Of a stretch of 64,000 nt of DNA, positions 35,686 through 46,867 are shown one piece after another. The stretch spans positions 124,001 to 188,000 of the forward strand of contig NC_133297.1 in assembly GCF_005239225.2 (NCBI RefSeq). Reading direction: 5' to 3'. The first letter of the stretch is position 1, and every line of letters begins with the position of its first letter. Position numbers and translations under genes: made by a program. The DNA comes from Populus alba. Taxonomy: Eukaryota > Streptophyta > Magnoliopsida > Malpighiales > Salicaceae. Under the pieces are notes generated by a model. It saw only the letters and a list, made by a program, of their open reading frames with translations. It was not told where the DNA came from and ran no database searches.

Positions 35686-37024
35686 ATGCTTAAGCTTAGT
35701 CAGAGGGCATGCCATGCTACGCAATCTAATCCTGAGTTTTTTTTTATATTATTATTCCCAGATGATTGGTGTAAAGTACAAACATGTGCATGCCCTTGCA
35801 CAGTAGAGGCTATGAGAAGCTCTCAAAAAGTAGTAGGCCTAGGGCACAGATAAAAGGCTTGGCCAGGAGCTCGGTTCTGGGCTTGGACCAGGACCAAAAG
35901 AACTTTTGGAGAAATGGGCTGTGACCATCTCCTCGGTCTGCCCAGGGAAAAGCAGCGTGGAGATTGGAAAAGCCCCCGCTACCATTGATTTCTCCATTAT
36001 CAATTGCCATCATCTAGGATATAAAAAGGACTGCCTTCATGGTTAATTTTATAATAATTGAGGTGTGTGTACAAGCTAATTTAAATATTTATATTAATAA
36101 AAAAAACAAATACCTTCCTTCATTCACTCACCCTTTCCAAGGGACTCGTTCTTTCTCTACATGAGAGGATGTAAAACGCCTCCGTTTCCATGCTCTTTGT
36201 TAGGAATCTTGAGCTAGCATGTATGATTCTTACCCATAATATATTTGCTCCTCAAATGGCCTCATGTATTAGCTTGTAGCACTCGTCATTTGTTATTGGT
36301 GTGGAGGTTGCGGGAAAAAAAGGTATTGTGGGAAAACAGAGTGCGAGAAAAGAAAAGGCTTGCTCTGTTTCTCTCGCTCTTTGTATCTACTTCGTCTCCA
36401 ATTTCAATTTACGTAAAAATGACCGATAAGTTTTCGTGTCTCGATTTATTTTGAGTTGGGTAAACTGGGTGAACGATGACTTTTTGTTTTTTTTTTTTTT
36501 TTATATATAAAAAAAACTAATTAAAATGATTTTAAAATATTGATAAACCATGTTTTTTTTTATTATATCTTTATTAAAAAAAACATTGAATTAAAAAAGA
36601 TTTACAAGTATAAATTTTTTAGAAAACAAGCATGTTCCAGTGAAGATATGCGGAGTTCGGCAGCGTGTCAAGCCCTGAACATGTTGGGTTTGGCACTAGT
36701 CAAACCCAAAAAATAATTACGTTCTAGCACTTTTATTTCTATAGATTTTTTATATAAAATCATAGATAAATTATTTTTTAATAAATAAGCTTTAATTAAA
36801 CAAGTCTATACTTCATCAAAATCATTAGATGTGTTAGTCTTTTATGGCAGCCATAACACCATCTTTAAACTGGATAAAATAAGTGGAATACAGTTTACAA
36901 TACAACTCAAAATATTACAAAGATAAAGTTATACACTCATCATTTTCTTCACAAAATAACAAAATTTATAGGTTGTAAATACACCATAAAACCTTTAAAA
37001 CAGAGATTCACAATATTCATTCTC

Positions 37025-37027
<3 letters not shown>

Positions 37028-37064
<37 letters not shown>
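37028..37064. repeat. (AT)n microsatellite
   Basis: About 18 uninterrupted AT dinucleotides in intergenic DNA. Confidence 0.9.
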
Positions 37065-37068
<4 letters not shown>

Positions 37069-39027
37069 AAAAACATTTTTCTATAAAATATTATTATTTA
37101 AAAAAAAAATACTTATTTAAATATTGAATAGTCCTAACCTTCATAAAAAAAAAATTCAGTCATAAATCACTTTGACCTTGTGTAGAGGAAGATCAAAATA
37201 AATTTTTTACTTGTTATATAAAACATGATTGTGATGCCTTTGAGTAATGCATTTCTTCTCCATTTTTAGGCTTCAATTTTAATTAATTTTTTTTTTTTTA
37301 CTTGCAAGATGCCTAGAGCCCCAGGGAGCACGAAGGGCTCAACAAATGAAAAGGACAGGAAAGAAAAGAAAATGTCTGCGACTTTGTGAAGTAGAGTGTA
37401 CGCATAAGCTTTCGTTAATGGTTTTGTTTCCTTGTTCTTGATATTCCTTCGATCTCGGCCATGGGGTCGGGCAGTCACATCCTCCTACCTATCTCAACTT
37501 GACTAACGGAAATTTTGCAATTCAAGGTTCAAAGTTCATACCAAACTGCTCCAATTAGGTCAGAGGCAGACATTGTTTGTGCTAAGAGTGTGATGATTAC
37601 AAGATCTGTGTCGATTTTTTATGTGTTTTTTACCTTTTTTTACGATTAAGATTATGAAAGTTTTTAGTAGTTTCTCCATTTAATGGATTTAATCTCAACT
37701 ATAATATGGGATGATTCTTTTAAAATTTAATATTATAGTGTTATTAAATCAAGTTTGGCTTAACAATTTATTCTGATAATATGTTAGCTCAGAATTTGAT
37801 CTTACATCAAATTTCATATTAAATTAAATAAAAATTAACTTAATCAAACCTTTGTAGTTAAAATTTAAAACTCAATTTAATATTTTAATTATCTTTTCAA
37901 AATAATATCAAAACGAAACTGTTTTGAGTTGGCTTGTTAAACTTGAATAAGTTTAATAATATTATTATATTAATAACTCGACTCTTTCAAGATCTCAAAT
38001 TAAGACGTTTTATTGAAAATTCTGAATTTTAATGTTAGTACATTATTTTGAAAATAATTATTTTGCTAATAAACTGCAATTTTTAAGTGGAATAATTTTT
38101 AAACGAGCTAAGCTTATTATAGGGATCTTAGCATCTATCAACATGAATTATTATACTTGCAAGATTATTATAAAATCAATTATTTCTCGGTTTATCAACA
38201 CACTCTAAAACTAATCAATAATCTAAAATAAATCAGTAATTTATGTATTTCCATGTGCCCCCTCACCACTTTTGATTCTTAAGAGAGACGAAAGTATGAA
38301 TTTATTTCAAAGAAGTGAATCAAGATAACTTTGATTTTTTGAAATTACTATGATGGTAACTTAAAATACCAGCAAATAGTAGATAAGATTAATGATTAAT
38401 TACAATATAGATTTACTTTGAAGAAAGACTTAAATACATTTATTTATTTATTTTATCTCTCTTAAGGGACCTCATAAACAAATGAGGTCTAAATCATCTT
38501 CCAAAACTAGATCAAAACAAAACCCAAAAACAAATATTTATTATTCAATAATCATGAATATTTTCAGGAAAAAAATATTATTATGAATTCATTAAATTAC
38601 GTTCTTAAAAAGCTACAATACCTGACATGTTTCTCAAGATTACTCATAATTTTATAGTTGGTTTTCATAACTAATTGTTGATAAAAATAAAGTTTATATT
38701 TTTTTATACGATTACCGCATAAAAAGATTTAATCTCAATTAATGTATAAAATAAAAAATTTATTATCATGAAATCAAAACAAAGATGAAACACTCTACTC
38801 AAATTAATTTTTGCTATAATAAAGTCAGAGTTTATATATCAATATAGATTAAATAATTTATTCAAAATCTTGACTCCCACTGGGGTTTGAAAAAAACTCC
38901 TTAAAAAAGAGATCCAAACACGACACAACTGCCAAAATCCTTTGAAACTTGGAACACAACACTTATTTTTCTCCGAAGGATCTCTCGCTCTCTCAAATCG
39001 AAACCCCATCAAGGAAAACTCAAATTG

Positions 39028-40220
39028 ATGGCAAATTCTCATCTGGGTCTAGCTCTTTTCTCTCTAGTTCTCTTCTTTTCTCTCACAAAACCCACTCTCT
39101 CACAAGACCCTTCTCCTACAGTCTTTGAAATCTTGCCAAAATTTGGTCTTCCTAGTGGGCTCTTACCTAAAACAGTAAAAAGTTACAGTCTTGCTGATGA
39201 TGGTAGCTTTACTGTCTATTTAGAGAAGGAATGTTATGTTGAGTTTGATTACCTGGTCTACTACGAGAAGAAAATAACTGGGAAGTTGAGCTATGGATCT
39301 ATCTCGAATTTGAAGGGGATTCAGGTTCAAAGGTTCTTCCTTTGGCTTGGTGTTGATAACATCAGGGTGGATTTACCACCGTCTGACTCGATTTATTTTC
39401 AAGTGGGGTGGATTAATAAGAAGCTTGATGTTGACCAGTTTAAGACCGTTCATTCTTGCCGTGCTGGAGTCTCCTCTGGGTCTTGTGGTGGATTGTGGAA
39501 GCAGTTTCTTGAGGTACTAACTTGCTCAATTAGATCAATATTTGTTTGATAAAAAACCTGTTTTGGAATCTGAGGTTGATTATTGTCATTTTTGTTGTCT
39601 GTGTCCTGTTCTTAATTATGTTAATTAGATTTGTGTTGTAGTTTTGTAGTCCTCTATTTGATGCTTATGAAGTTTGTCTTGGTTTGGTTGGGATTGAATT
39701 CATAGAATATGCTGCAAGATCGAAAGACTGATATTGAGCCGTCCATCCATGGAACCTTTTGTGATTGAAAGTCAACCTCTTTTTATTACTATGTTTTCGA
39801 ATTCTATGTCTGTTTAGTATATCAATCATCATGTACTAGAGAGTTTAGTGATCATCGAGGACGTCACATTATGCAAAAACATTACTGTTAATAGATCATG
39901 ACGTTGTGCCATTAGGGTTTATTCGAGAGTGAGGGATTCATTTTCTGGTAGAATTGATGGTTGTTTGAATTCCGCTCTTTTAGTAGTTGATAAGTTAAGC
40001 TTCCTTTGTGGTTCGCAAGCTAACTTCTTCCAATGTTATCACTATTGGTGTATAAATGTGGCATTAATGCATATACTTTCTTCTTGGTACATTAGGAATT
40101 ATTTGTTGGCGATTTCTGTTTCCCTTCTTTGAACTTATCCTAAGCTTTTTGCTTTCTTTTCTCAACAATTTGCAGCTCCCAGCTCCGAACAATGATGTTC
40201 AAATGCTGCTCACCGAATAG
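39028..40220 (+). CDS. DUF538 secreted protein
   Basis: Exons 39028-39513 and 40176-40220 give 176 residues. A signal peptide is clear (LGLALFSLVLFFSLTKPTLS, cleavage near residue 25). The DUF538 fold follows, with its usual landmarks: FEILPKFGLPSGLLPKTVKS, FTVYLEKECYVEF, YYEKKITGKLSYGSISNLKG, GVQ-type core VQRFFLWLGVDNI, and a C-terminal pair of cysteines (SCRAGVSSGSC). The second exon supplies only 14 residues (LPAPNNDVQMLLTE). DUF538 proteins are plant-specific; Arabidopsis SVB, which affects trichome branching, belongs here. Biochemical function is unknown. A damaged relative lies 2.6 kb downstream on the same strand, so this is a local duplication. The ATG chosen follows 'caaattg' and is the first in frame. 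Confidence 0.9.
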
Positions 40221-40999
40221 ATATACAACCAAGTGCTCTTGCTGTATGGGAATGTAGCTGAGGGAGCTTGATATCCAAGTAATTAGCATTCTAGTTTTAG
40301 TGTCTTTTCTCAAGACTCACAACGTAAGAGTCTGGCAGAGTATTATGTAAACTAGTTGTGGTGTATACCTCTTCTTATTGAGCTTTATGAACATCAATAA
40401 GCTGGGGAATGTTGTAATGCATATATATATATATATATCAGCGCTTGGACAAGTAGCAAATGTAATATTTTGTGTCACAACTCTGTGTCTGGAAAGTTAT
40501 AAGAAGGAACTACTTTAGAACGTGATTTTATGAATATTGGATGGAATAGTTTGAGCTCAATTTTTATGTCCTGGTGCAAAACTAATACAATTACTAAAGT
40601 ATTTATTGCTGTTTTGGACGAACTTGGCAAGGAAGGGACTGCTAGAGGCAGGGGACCGTTGTCTGCAGGTTTAGATGGGTTCTGTTGGTGTGGGGCGACA
40701 GTAAATCCGCTGGACATGGCGTTTCCGGGCAGGGCAAGAGTGCTAAATATCAAACTAATCTAGGTTTAAGTTTTATAATTATACTAATACGACGCAAAAA
40801 AGCATAACTTAATAGTTATGTATTTTGTATGTCTATCTATCCAAAAAATCTAAGCAAATTGAAATCTTTTGGGAGCTGTCTTTTCTTGTGAAACTGTTCT
40901 AAATATTCCGGGTAGCTCATCTCTGTCTCTTAAGCTAATTAATTTGGTAAACTATTGATAATAACAAGGTAACCAATAATATCCTCATTCTGCGTGTAG

Positions 41000-41130
41000 A
41001 GTATTTTCCAATTAAAAATATATTAAATTAATATTTTATATGTATTTTTTATTTTTAATATTAATATATCAAAATTATTAAAAAAAAATACTTGAAAAAA
41101 TACTTAAAAAAAAAAATAAGCAATTCAAGT
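41000..41130. repeat. Dispersed AT-rich poplar-type repeat
   Basis: Contains 'ccaattaaaaatatattaaattaa', 'ttttaatattaatatatcaaaatta' and a trailing 'aaaaaatacttgaaaaaatac'. Partial member of the family. Confidence 0.45.
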
Positions 41131-41444
41131 ATATCTAATCTTTTCAAATAAAGAATATGATTCTTCTTTACAAGAGTGATCCATCATTGAACCTATATGG
41201 TAAGCGGAGTCTCGTTTCATCCCTTTGTGAATTAATTATGTAATTTTTATAAATGAAAACTAATTGTTATATAAGAGAATCTTTATATTTTTAAAATTGA
41301 TTTACTGTATTGGATCAAGAATTGATATGATAAAGAACGATGTTCAATTTCTTAATTTATTAGGTTCAAATCTTAGAATTAACATCCAATATAATTTATC
41401 AAATTTGTTTTGATACATCAAATCAATAAGAAAATACATTCATA

Positions 41445-41448
<4 letters not shown>

Positions 41449-41490
<42 letters not shown>
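41449..41490. repeat. (AT)n microsatellite
   Basis: About 21 AT units, ending in 'aatataatta'. Confidence 0.9.
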
Positions 41491-41496
<6 letters not shown>

Positions 41497-41847
41497 ATTA
41501 AAGACTCAATTTACATGCAAATTCACTAGAAAGTATTGTTTATGGTCGGAAAAAAAGCTATATACCCTTTATTTATTTTTGCTTTTTTATTTTATATTTT
41601 TTTAGGATTGTCTTGTATGGTAAAAAAGTTTCTCCCTACATTTATCATTCATTAAGATGATTATATATATATATAAGTCTTATACAATCCCTATGTTCTT
41701 AAGAACTAAATAATTTACTCTCTCTATTTTTTTTTTTTGGTAAAAGGATCAAGTTATCATTTTGAAAAATATAAGGACTAACTAGCTAGCTAATAAAAAA
41801 TGGAGGGACTTATTTTTAAATGTGTACAAAATTATTGTCCATTTTTG

Positions 41848-42688
41848 CATAGTTTTAAAACTCGGACTGGCCTGATGGGTCGACCAGGGACACGGCTGAC
41901 CCAGGCATGGGACCAGTCCGGGTCTAAGTAAAAACCTGCTTGGAAGTTGGCCCGGTAAAACCCGACCGACCCTGGTAAACCCGGTCGAAGACCTGATTTA
42001 TTGTTTTTATATATATATATATATAGAGGTCAAACGACGAAGATGAACATTGTTTTCTCCCCATGGCTTTGTTATTTCTCCTTTTATTCTTGCATTTACA
42101 GGTGCAATTCACTTCCAGCCGTCTAGCTATTTCTTTTGATATAAACGGCTTATCTCTCTTTCTTCCAGTGGCTAGTATTAAATATTGTCTCCTACTCATA
42201 ACTATTTTTAACTATTAGGTTTTGTAATTAAAGAGATTTTTTTTTTTAATTTTTATTTTAATATTAAAGTTAGTATTTAAAAGAAATTATTAAATTTGCA
42301 TAGGTGTTTCTAAAATTTAAAAAAAAAAACTTGAAAATAATTTAAAAAAATCATAAAGTTGTTATTGATTTACCGTTATTGATTGGGATTTATATTTTTT
42401 TAGATAATGTATCAATTCTCTTGTTTTAAATATTTTAAATTTGTGTTGTTGGTTGTTTTGTTTTAAATATTTTAGAATTTTAATTTGTTTATGTTTTGGA
42501 TATTAAATTAAATTTATATTATTGGTTTAGAATTTAAATTTAATTATATTATTGGTTTAGAATTTAAATTTAATTATATTATAATTAGTTAGATATTTTA
42601 TACATATGATTTTATTTTTTAACTTAGAATAATCTATATTAACCTATCTAATCCATAATCTGATAACTAGATTGGTTTCAAAACTATG
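41848..42688. mobile_element. Non-autonomous TIR element, ~0.84 kb
   Basis: The left end reads CATAGTTTTAAAACTCGGAC and the right end, inverted, reads CATAGTTTTGAAACCAATCT, giving matching ends over about 14 bases. Next to the left end is a GC-rich stretch full of GGTCGACC, CCCGGT and GGGTC words (41860-41995), a sequence I associate with dispersed poplar elements. The inside is AT-rich with a direct duplication 'attattggtttagaatttaaattt' (about 42518 and 42550). No transposase frame. No clear target duplication. Confidence 0.5.
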
Positions 42689-42814
42689 AATCTTTGTCAT
42701 CATCCAAAATCCAACGCATGATTCCTCGAAGCCATGGAACACAAATTTATCTTCCCATTCTACCCTTCACAACCTTCTTAAATTACCACCTTCCCTTCTC
42801 TCTCTGCATCAACA

Positions 42815-43294
42815 ATGGCTTCCCTTAACATCCTCGCACTATACCTTCTCTCTCTCCTCCTCTTATGAAGAACCCATCTTTCTCTCCCCCTAACCACCAC
42901 AGACATCCATGAACTTCTCCCTCAGTATGGCCTGCCACGTGGCTTACTCCCAGACAATGTAGAATCCTACACGCTATCACCATCTGATGGGACCTTTGAA
43001 GTCAAACTTAAGAACTCATGTTATGCTCACTTCGATGAGATTGTGTACTATGGTAAAGAGATCAAAGGGAAGTTGAGTTATGGTTCAGTGCATGATGTGT
43101 CAGGGATTTAGGCAAAGAAGCTTTTTGTTTGGTTGTCTGTTACTGGGATTGAAGTTAGTAAGGTTGATAGTGGTATGATTAAGTTATTTGTAGGCTCTAT
43201 TTCTGAGGAGTTGCCTGCTAAGCAGTTTGAGGTTGTTCCTGCTTGTAAGAGGAAGGTTGGTGGGATACGGGCAGAGTTGGAGTCCATGTGGAAG
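42815..43294 (+). pseudogene. DUF538 paralog with two stop codons
   Basis: The frame from ATG 42815 keeps the whole DUF538 pattern: a hydrophobic leader, IHELLPQYGLPRGLLPDNVE, FEVKLKNSCYAHFDEIVYY, KGKLSYGSVHDVSG, KKLFVWLSVTGIEVS, and a C-terminal PACKRK. It has TGA at 42866-42868 (codon 18, in the leader) and TAG at 43109-43111 (codon 99, where the intact family has a sense codon before the KKLFVW strand). The rest of the frame is uninterrupted to a GT donor at 43295. A possible second exon starts at 44765 and reads 14 residues to TGA 44807-44809. A recently disabled tandem relative of the gene at 39028; sequencing error is possible but would have to occur twice. Confidence 0.75.
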
Positions 43295-46200
43295 GTAAAA
43301 AGATGTGATCTATGTGGTTTTGAGTTGTTTGAACTTCTTGGTTTTTTTTGTTTTCTTTATCCTTCACATTATGCTTTGTCAGTGAATTAGCAAAGAAAAT
43401 TGATGGGAATTTTAATTTGAAGCTGAGAAATTTTGGTGCGTATGGGGTTTCTGGATACTTTAGGGATGATTGATGAGATCCATTTCGAATCTTGGGTTCC
43501 TTTTAGGTGTCAGCAAACATGTGATGATCACTTATTCTGAAAGGAGATTTGGAAGCTTTCTTGTAGTTGGCGTGATTTGATTTTGGGACTAATAGATAGG
43601 ATCTAATATGAGCTTCTTATTCTGGTGTTCTGAAGAGTAATGAGCATTTGCAAATGTGCCTTGCAATTATGCCTTCTAATAGTCAAGAACCCTCAGTGAG
43701 ATTGAAAGGAAATTTATGGAATGATAAATCCCTTCTCTTTTTCTCAGTAATGCACAATTCTCACCAACTTCATTTCGATCCGTGAACGGAAATTTGTGCG
43801 ATACTCCAGGAAACAAAAGAGATTATCCAATGCATGTTATAGTCAGGGAGGAAAAGGCATTCCATTTTTGTCAGTCTGTTAGGATCAGATAAGATGTCTA
43901 AGGATGGGAGGCTCATTGTCATTAACGTGATATGCTTTGAGGCGAACTTTATAGAACGCAATGTAACAAGCACTTTGTTTTAATGTCTAAAGCTTCAAAT
44001 TTCTTCTCATCTTTCAAAGTGTTTGGATTGACGGGTTGCTGTGTTTTGTCATGATTTGACCGACTTTAATTAGTGGGTGTTATCTTGTTACCTTTTGTGG
44101 TTTGTTTCTACTGAATTTCGTTGAACAGAGTCGATGGTTAGGGGATTCTGAATTTTCATGTGAAATTGTTGTTTCAGAATGAATTAGCATTCAAAATTGG
44201 GGAGTTGTTGGCTAAAGTTTGAGGAATTTTGATTGCCCAAGTGACTCGCAAGTTGACTTGACTACTCAGTTACCTGACTTCTTATCAAGTCAAAGCCCGG
44301 GCGGGAAGGAGCAAGGGTGTTGTTCCCTCTTTCCAAAACATCTCAACCATTGTGTTTTTCGGACACTTGAGCACCCTAGAGGTGAATCATAATTGTTTTC
44401 GAGCAAAGAAAGTTGACAACGGATTCTTAGTTTGTGTTAGCATGCTGCATGATGATCTATATAACATCTGATCTCATCCTTCTAAGATTGTTCCTATATC
44501 ACCTCAATTGATGCCAGTTTTTCCAAATTCCATTATGAATTATTTAACTTCAATTGTCTTTCAGTTTACCATGTCATTCATGTAGTAATCTGAGGCCAAG
44601 AACTCACTCATATTATTATCCAATCAACAATGAGAGATGTAATTTGGTTTCATTAGAAGTTTTGCCACCCGGTAGATTTTTATAGGGAAAAGTTATAATT
44701 TTGTAAGTTATATATCCTATGAAGTTTTTCAACAACTCAAGATGGTTTCCTGTTCTTGTTGCAGGTGGAAGCAGACCAAATCTTCTCATGTTTTGCCTGC
44801 TTACTTTGAAGTTCTGGAGCATAACCTTTGAGAAATTTGAAGCAAAAATTAATGCAACATGGATAGATAATCTCAACATTTATGATGTGAATGTGATGCT
44901 TTCTATTACTTTTCTATTTTCGCGTTGGGAGCTCATCTTCTGCTAAGAAATTATATGGATAGGCATAATTGCAGAAACTATTGTAGATGAAATAGTAGAT
45001 CAAACCATAGGGATTGAGCCATTCGGGCATGTCTTAAGTACAGGTCCAAGGCCATATTTTAAGTGACATTTATGGACTAGCTGGTATGTGATACAGCCCG
45101 AGGCATTAGTTTGTGAAATCTTGAAGATAGAGCTCTTGAGTGATTTCTCATACACAAAATGGTAGGTTACAGGAAATTCTGCAGCAAAAGAGTTGCAGTT
45201 TTTATGATATGAGCTAGTAGAAGTGAATCCAGTAACTTGCTACTTGTTTTTCTTTAAGCAAGCATTCGTGCGTCTTTGATTTCAAGGAAGGGTAGAGTGA
45301 TCTGTTGGGTCCGCGTTGGATATCTGCAGTGTTTGCCATTGGACAGTAGGACCTGAAATTGATTCAGCCTCTTTTTTGTTTTAAAAAGAAAAAAAATCTT
45401 GTTTCAATGAAAAATTTATTTTATATCACTCTAATTACCTTACCCACAAGATATACTTGGCAAGAAAAACTCATACTCAAAACCTAATTTATTTATTTTT
45501 TTTTATCTTTTTTAGTATGAGTTTTTATTTCTTCGATTAAATATAATATCCTTTTATCTTAAAATTTATCTTGTCTATCAAATTTCTTCAAAAAAAAAAA
45601 AAAGCCATCAAAACAATTCTTTCAACCCTGCAAGCAATGTTCTAGTGTGTGTGTGTGTGTAAAATCATTCACAAACTCTAATCAAAACAAAAGTTTGGAA
45701 CACCCAAATCAAGGATCAAAGATTTGCAGAAATGAACTTGTGATAGCAAAATCATGTAATAGGTCATACACTAAATTCAAGAAATAAAAATCGTAAAAAG
45801 AATGTCATAAATATATCATCAATCACTTATTTTCAGACCAAAAAAGCAGGCAACAGTAGATTAAGGTGTTTCTCACAAGCAGAAGGTTGCTTTTCATGGC
45901 CAACAACTTGTACATGTAGACACTTAATTCTGATTCTTGTCTCTTTTATCTTCACTTTTTAGCTTGTGTAATTCATGCTGCTACCATAAGATCCTCCTTT
46001 AAAACACAAAGGTTTTGCTCTTTCCTCTTCTTCTTCACAAGGTAATTCTTTATTCTTTAACATTACCCCTTTAAAAACTTCGAATAATGCTGCGTGAAAC
46101 AAGATCATAGAAAGCCTAAAAGCAACTTCGTCAATAATTGAATCTAACCAGTCCTCTCACTGTTTTTTTTTTCTTCCACTTGGGGTTATCTTGTTAACAA

Positions 46201-46532
46201 GCAAATCCAAAACAAATTAAACCCGGTTTAGTCTAACAGGTTAACTCATTAACCCATTAACCTAAAACATGATTAAACTCGATTGATTTGACATGTTAAT
46301 TTGTGATTGGTTAACCCGATCAAAATTTAATTTGACTTAAAATTTAAAATAAAAATATATCATTTAAATTTTTGTAAAAAAAATAAAAATCATTTTGAAT
46401 TGATCTAGAATTAATTTTTTCAATTTATTACCCAAGACCGGCTGGGTTTAATAACTTTAATAAAAACTTTGTTGAGCTTTCTTTGCTTAGACCCATGTCT
46501 AAAACATGCTTCAAAGGTTACATTCATATGCA
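43295..46532. other. Intergenic DNA after the DUF538 pseudogene
   Basis: Less AT-rich to about 45350, with no recognised gene; the part to 44764 may be the old intron of the pseudogene. (GT)n lies at about 45644-45660. Region 46200-46450 repeats words such as 'ggttaactcattaaccc', similar in kind to the 28.6-30.5 kb block. Confidence 0.45.
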
Positions 46533-46540
46533 TATAAATA
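46533..46540 (+). promoter_or_regulatory. TATA box of first DUF761 gene
   Basis: TATAAATA lies 109 bases upstream of the nearest in-frame ATG (46649), a normal distance for a plant gene with a leader of about 80 bases. The related gene at 49119 has TATAAAAA at the same relative position. Confidence 0.6.
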
Positions 46541-46648
46541 CAAGATTATGCTCTCTTTCTCCAACCATCACACAAGGAATTTCTCAATCCATCTCTCTTT
46601 ACCTCCGTTTCTCTTTAGCTAGAAACCTTGGCCAGACAAGCAGACTAA

Positions 46649-46867
46649 ATGGAAGATCATAAAGAAGTTGCTAAGCATGATAGTCCTGACAATATTGATG
46701 ACAAGAAAACTGAGGAAAGGAGGGAAACAAGGCTGCAAAATCGGTTGATTATGGAAGACTACAAGGAAGATATAAATGAAAAGGCTGAAGCTTTCATTAA
46801 GAACTTCCGCGATCAACTTAAGATTCAGCGCGAAGATTCGCTTAAACGCTTCCATGCCACTAGATGA
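46649..46867 (+). CDS. Small DUF761-type protein, copy 1
   Basis: A single-exon gene of 72 residues. The C-terminal half carries the DUF761 (cotton-fibre-expressed protein) signature INEKAEAFIKNFRDQLKIQR, a short amphipathic helix typical of this plant-only family. The N-terminal half is charged and not conserved. Larger DUF761 proteins have an N-terminal hydrophobic part that is absent here. Function is unknown. It has a TATA box 109 bases upstream and a paralog 2.4 kb downstream on the same strand with the same C-terminal block. Confidence 0.8.
   Translation: MEDHKEVAKHDSPDNIDDKKTEERRETRLQNRLIMEDYKEDINEKAEAFIKNFRDQLKIQREDSLKRFHATR

Larger units (their letters stand above)
33382..39027. other. 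Long intergenic stretch without a supported gene
   Basis: About 5.6 kb of AT-rich DNA with simple repeats: (ATC/ATT)n at 34515-34590 and (AT)n at 37028-37064, plus poplar-type repeat copies at 34370-34500 and 35525-35685. Small frames at 33696, 35810, 36245 and 37266 show no family character, signal peptide or codon bias that I trust. The 35800-36450 part is less AT-rich and could hold an old gene remnant, but I recognise nothing. Confidence 0.5.
40221..41847. other. 3' flank of DUF538 gene and AT-rich spacer
   Basis: Likely 3' UTR to about 40500, with (AT)n at 40423-40438. A poplar-type repeat lies at 41000-41130 and a long (AT)n tract at 41449-41490. No other gene seen. Confidence 0.5.

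Noticed and set aside
35810..36454. Frames in the less AT-rich patch at 35.8-36.5 kb
   Set aside because: Plausible composition but no motif, no paralog in the window and no splice structure.
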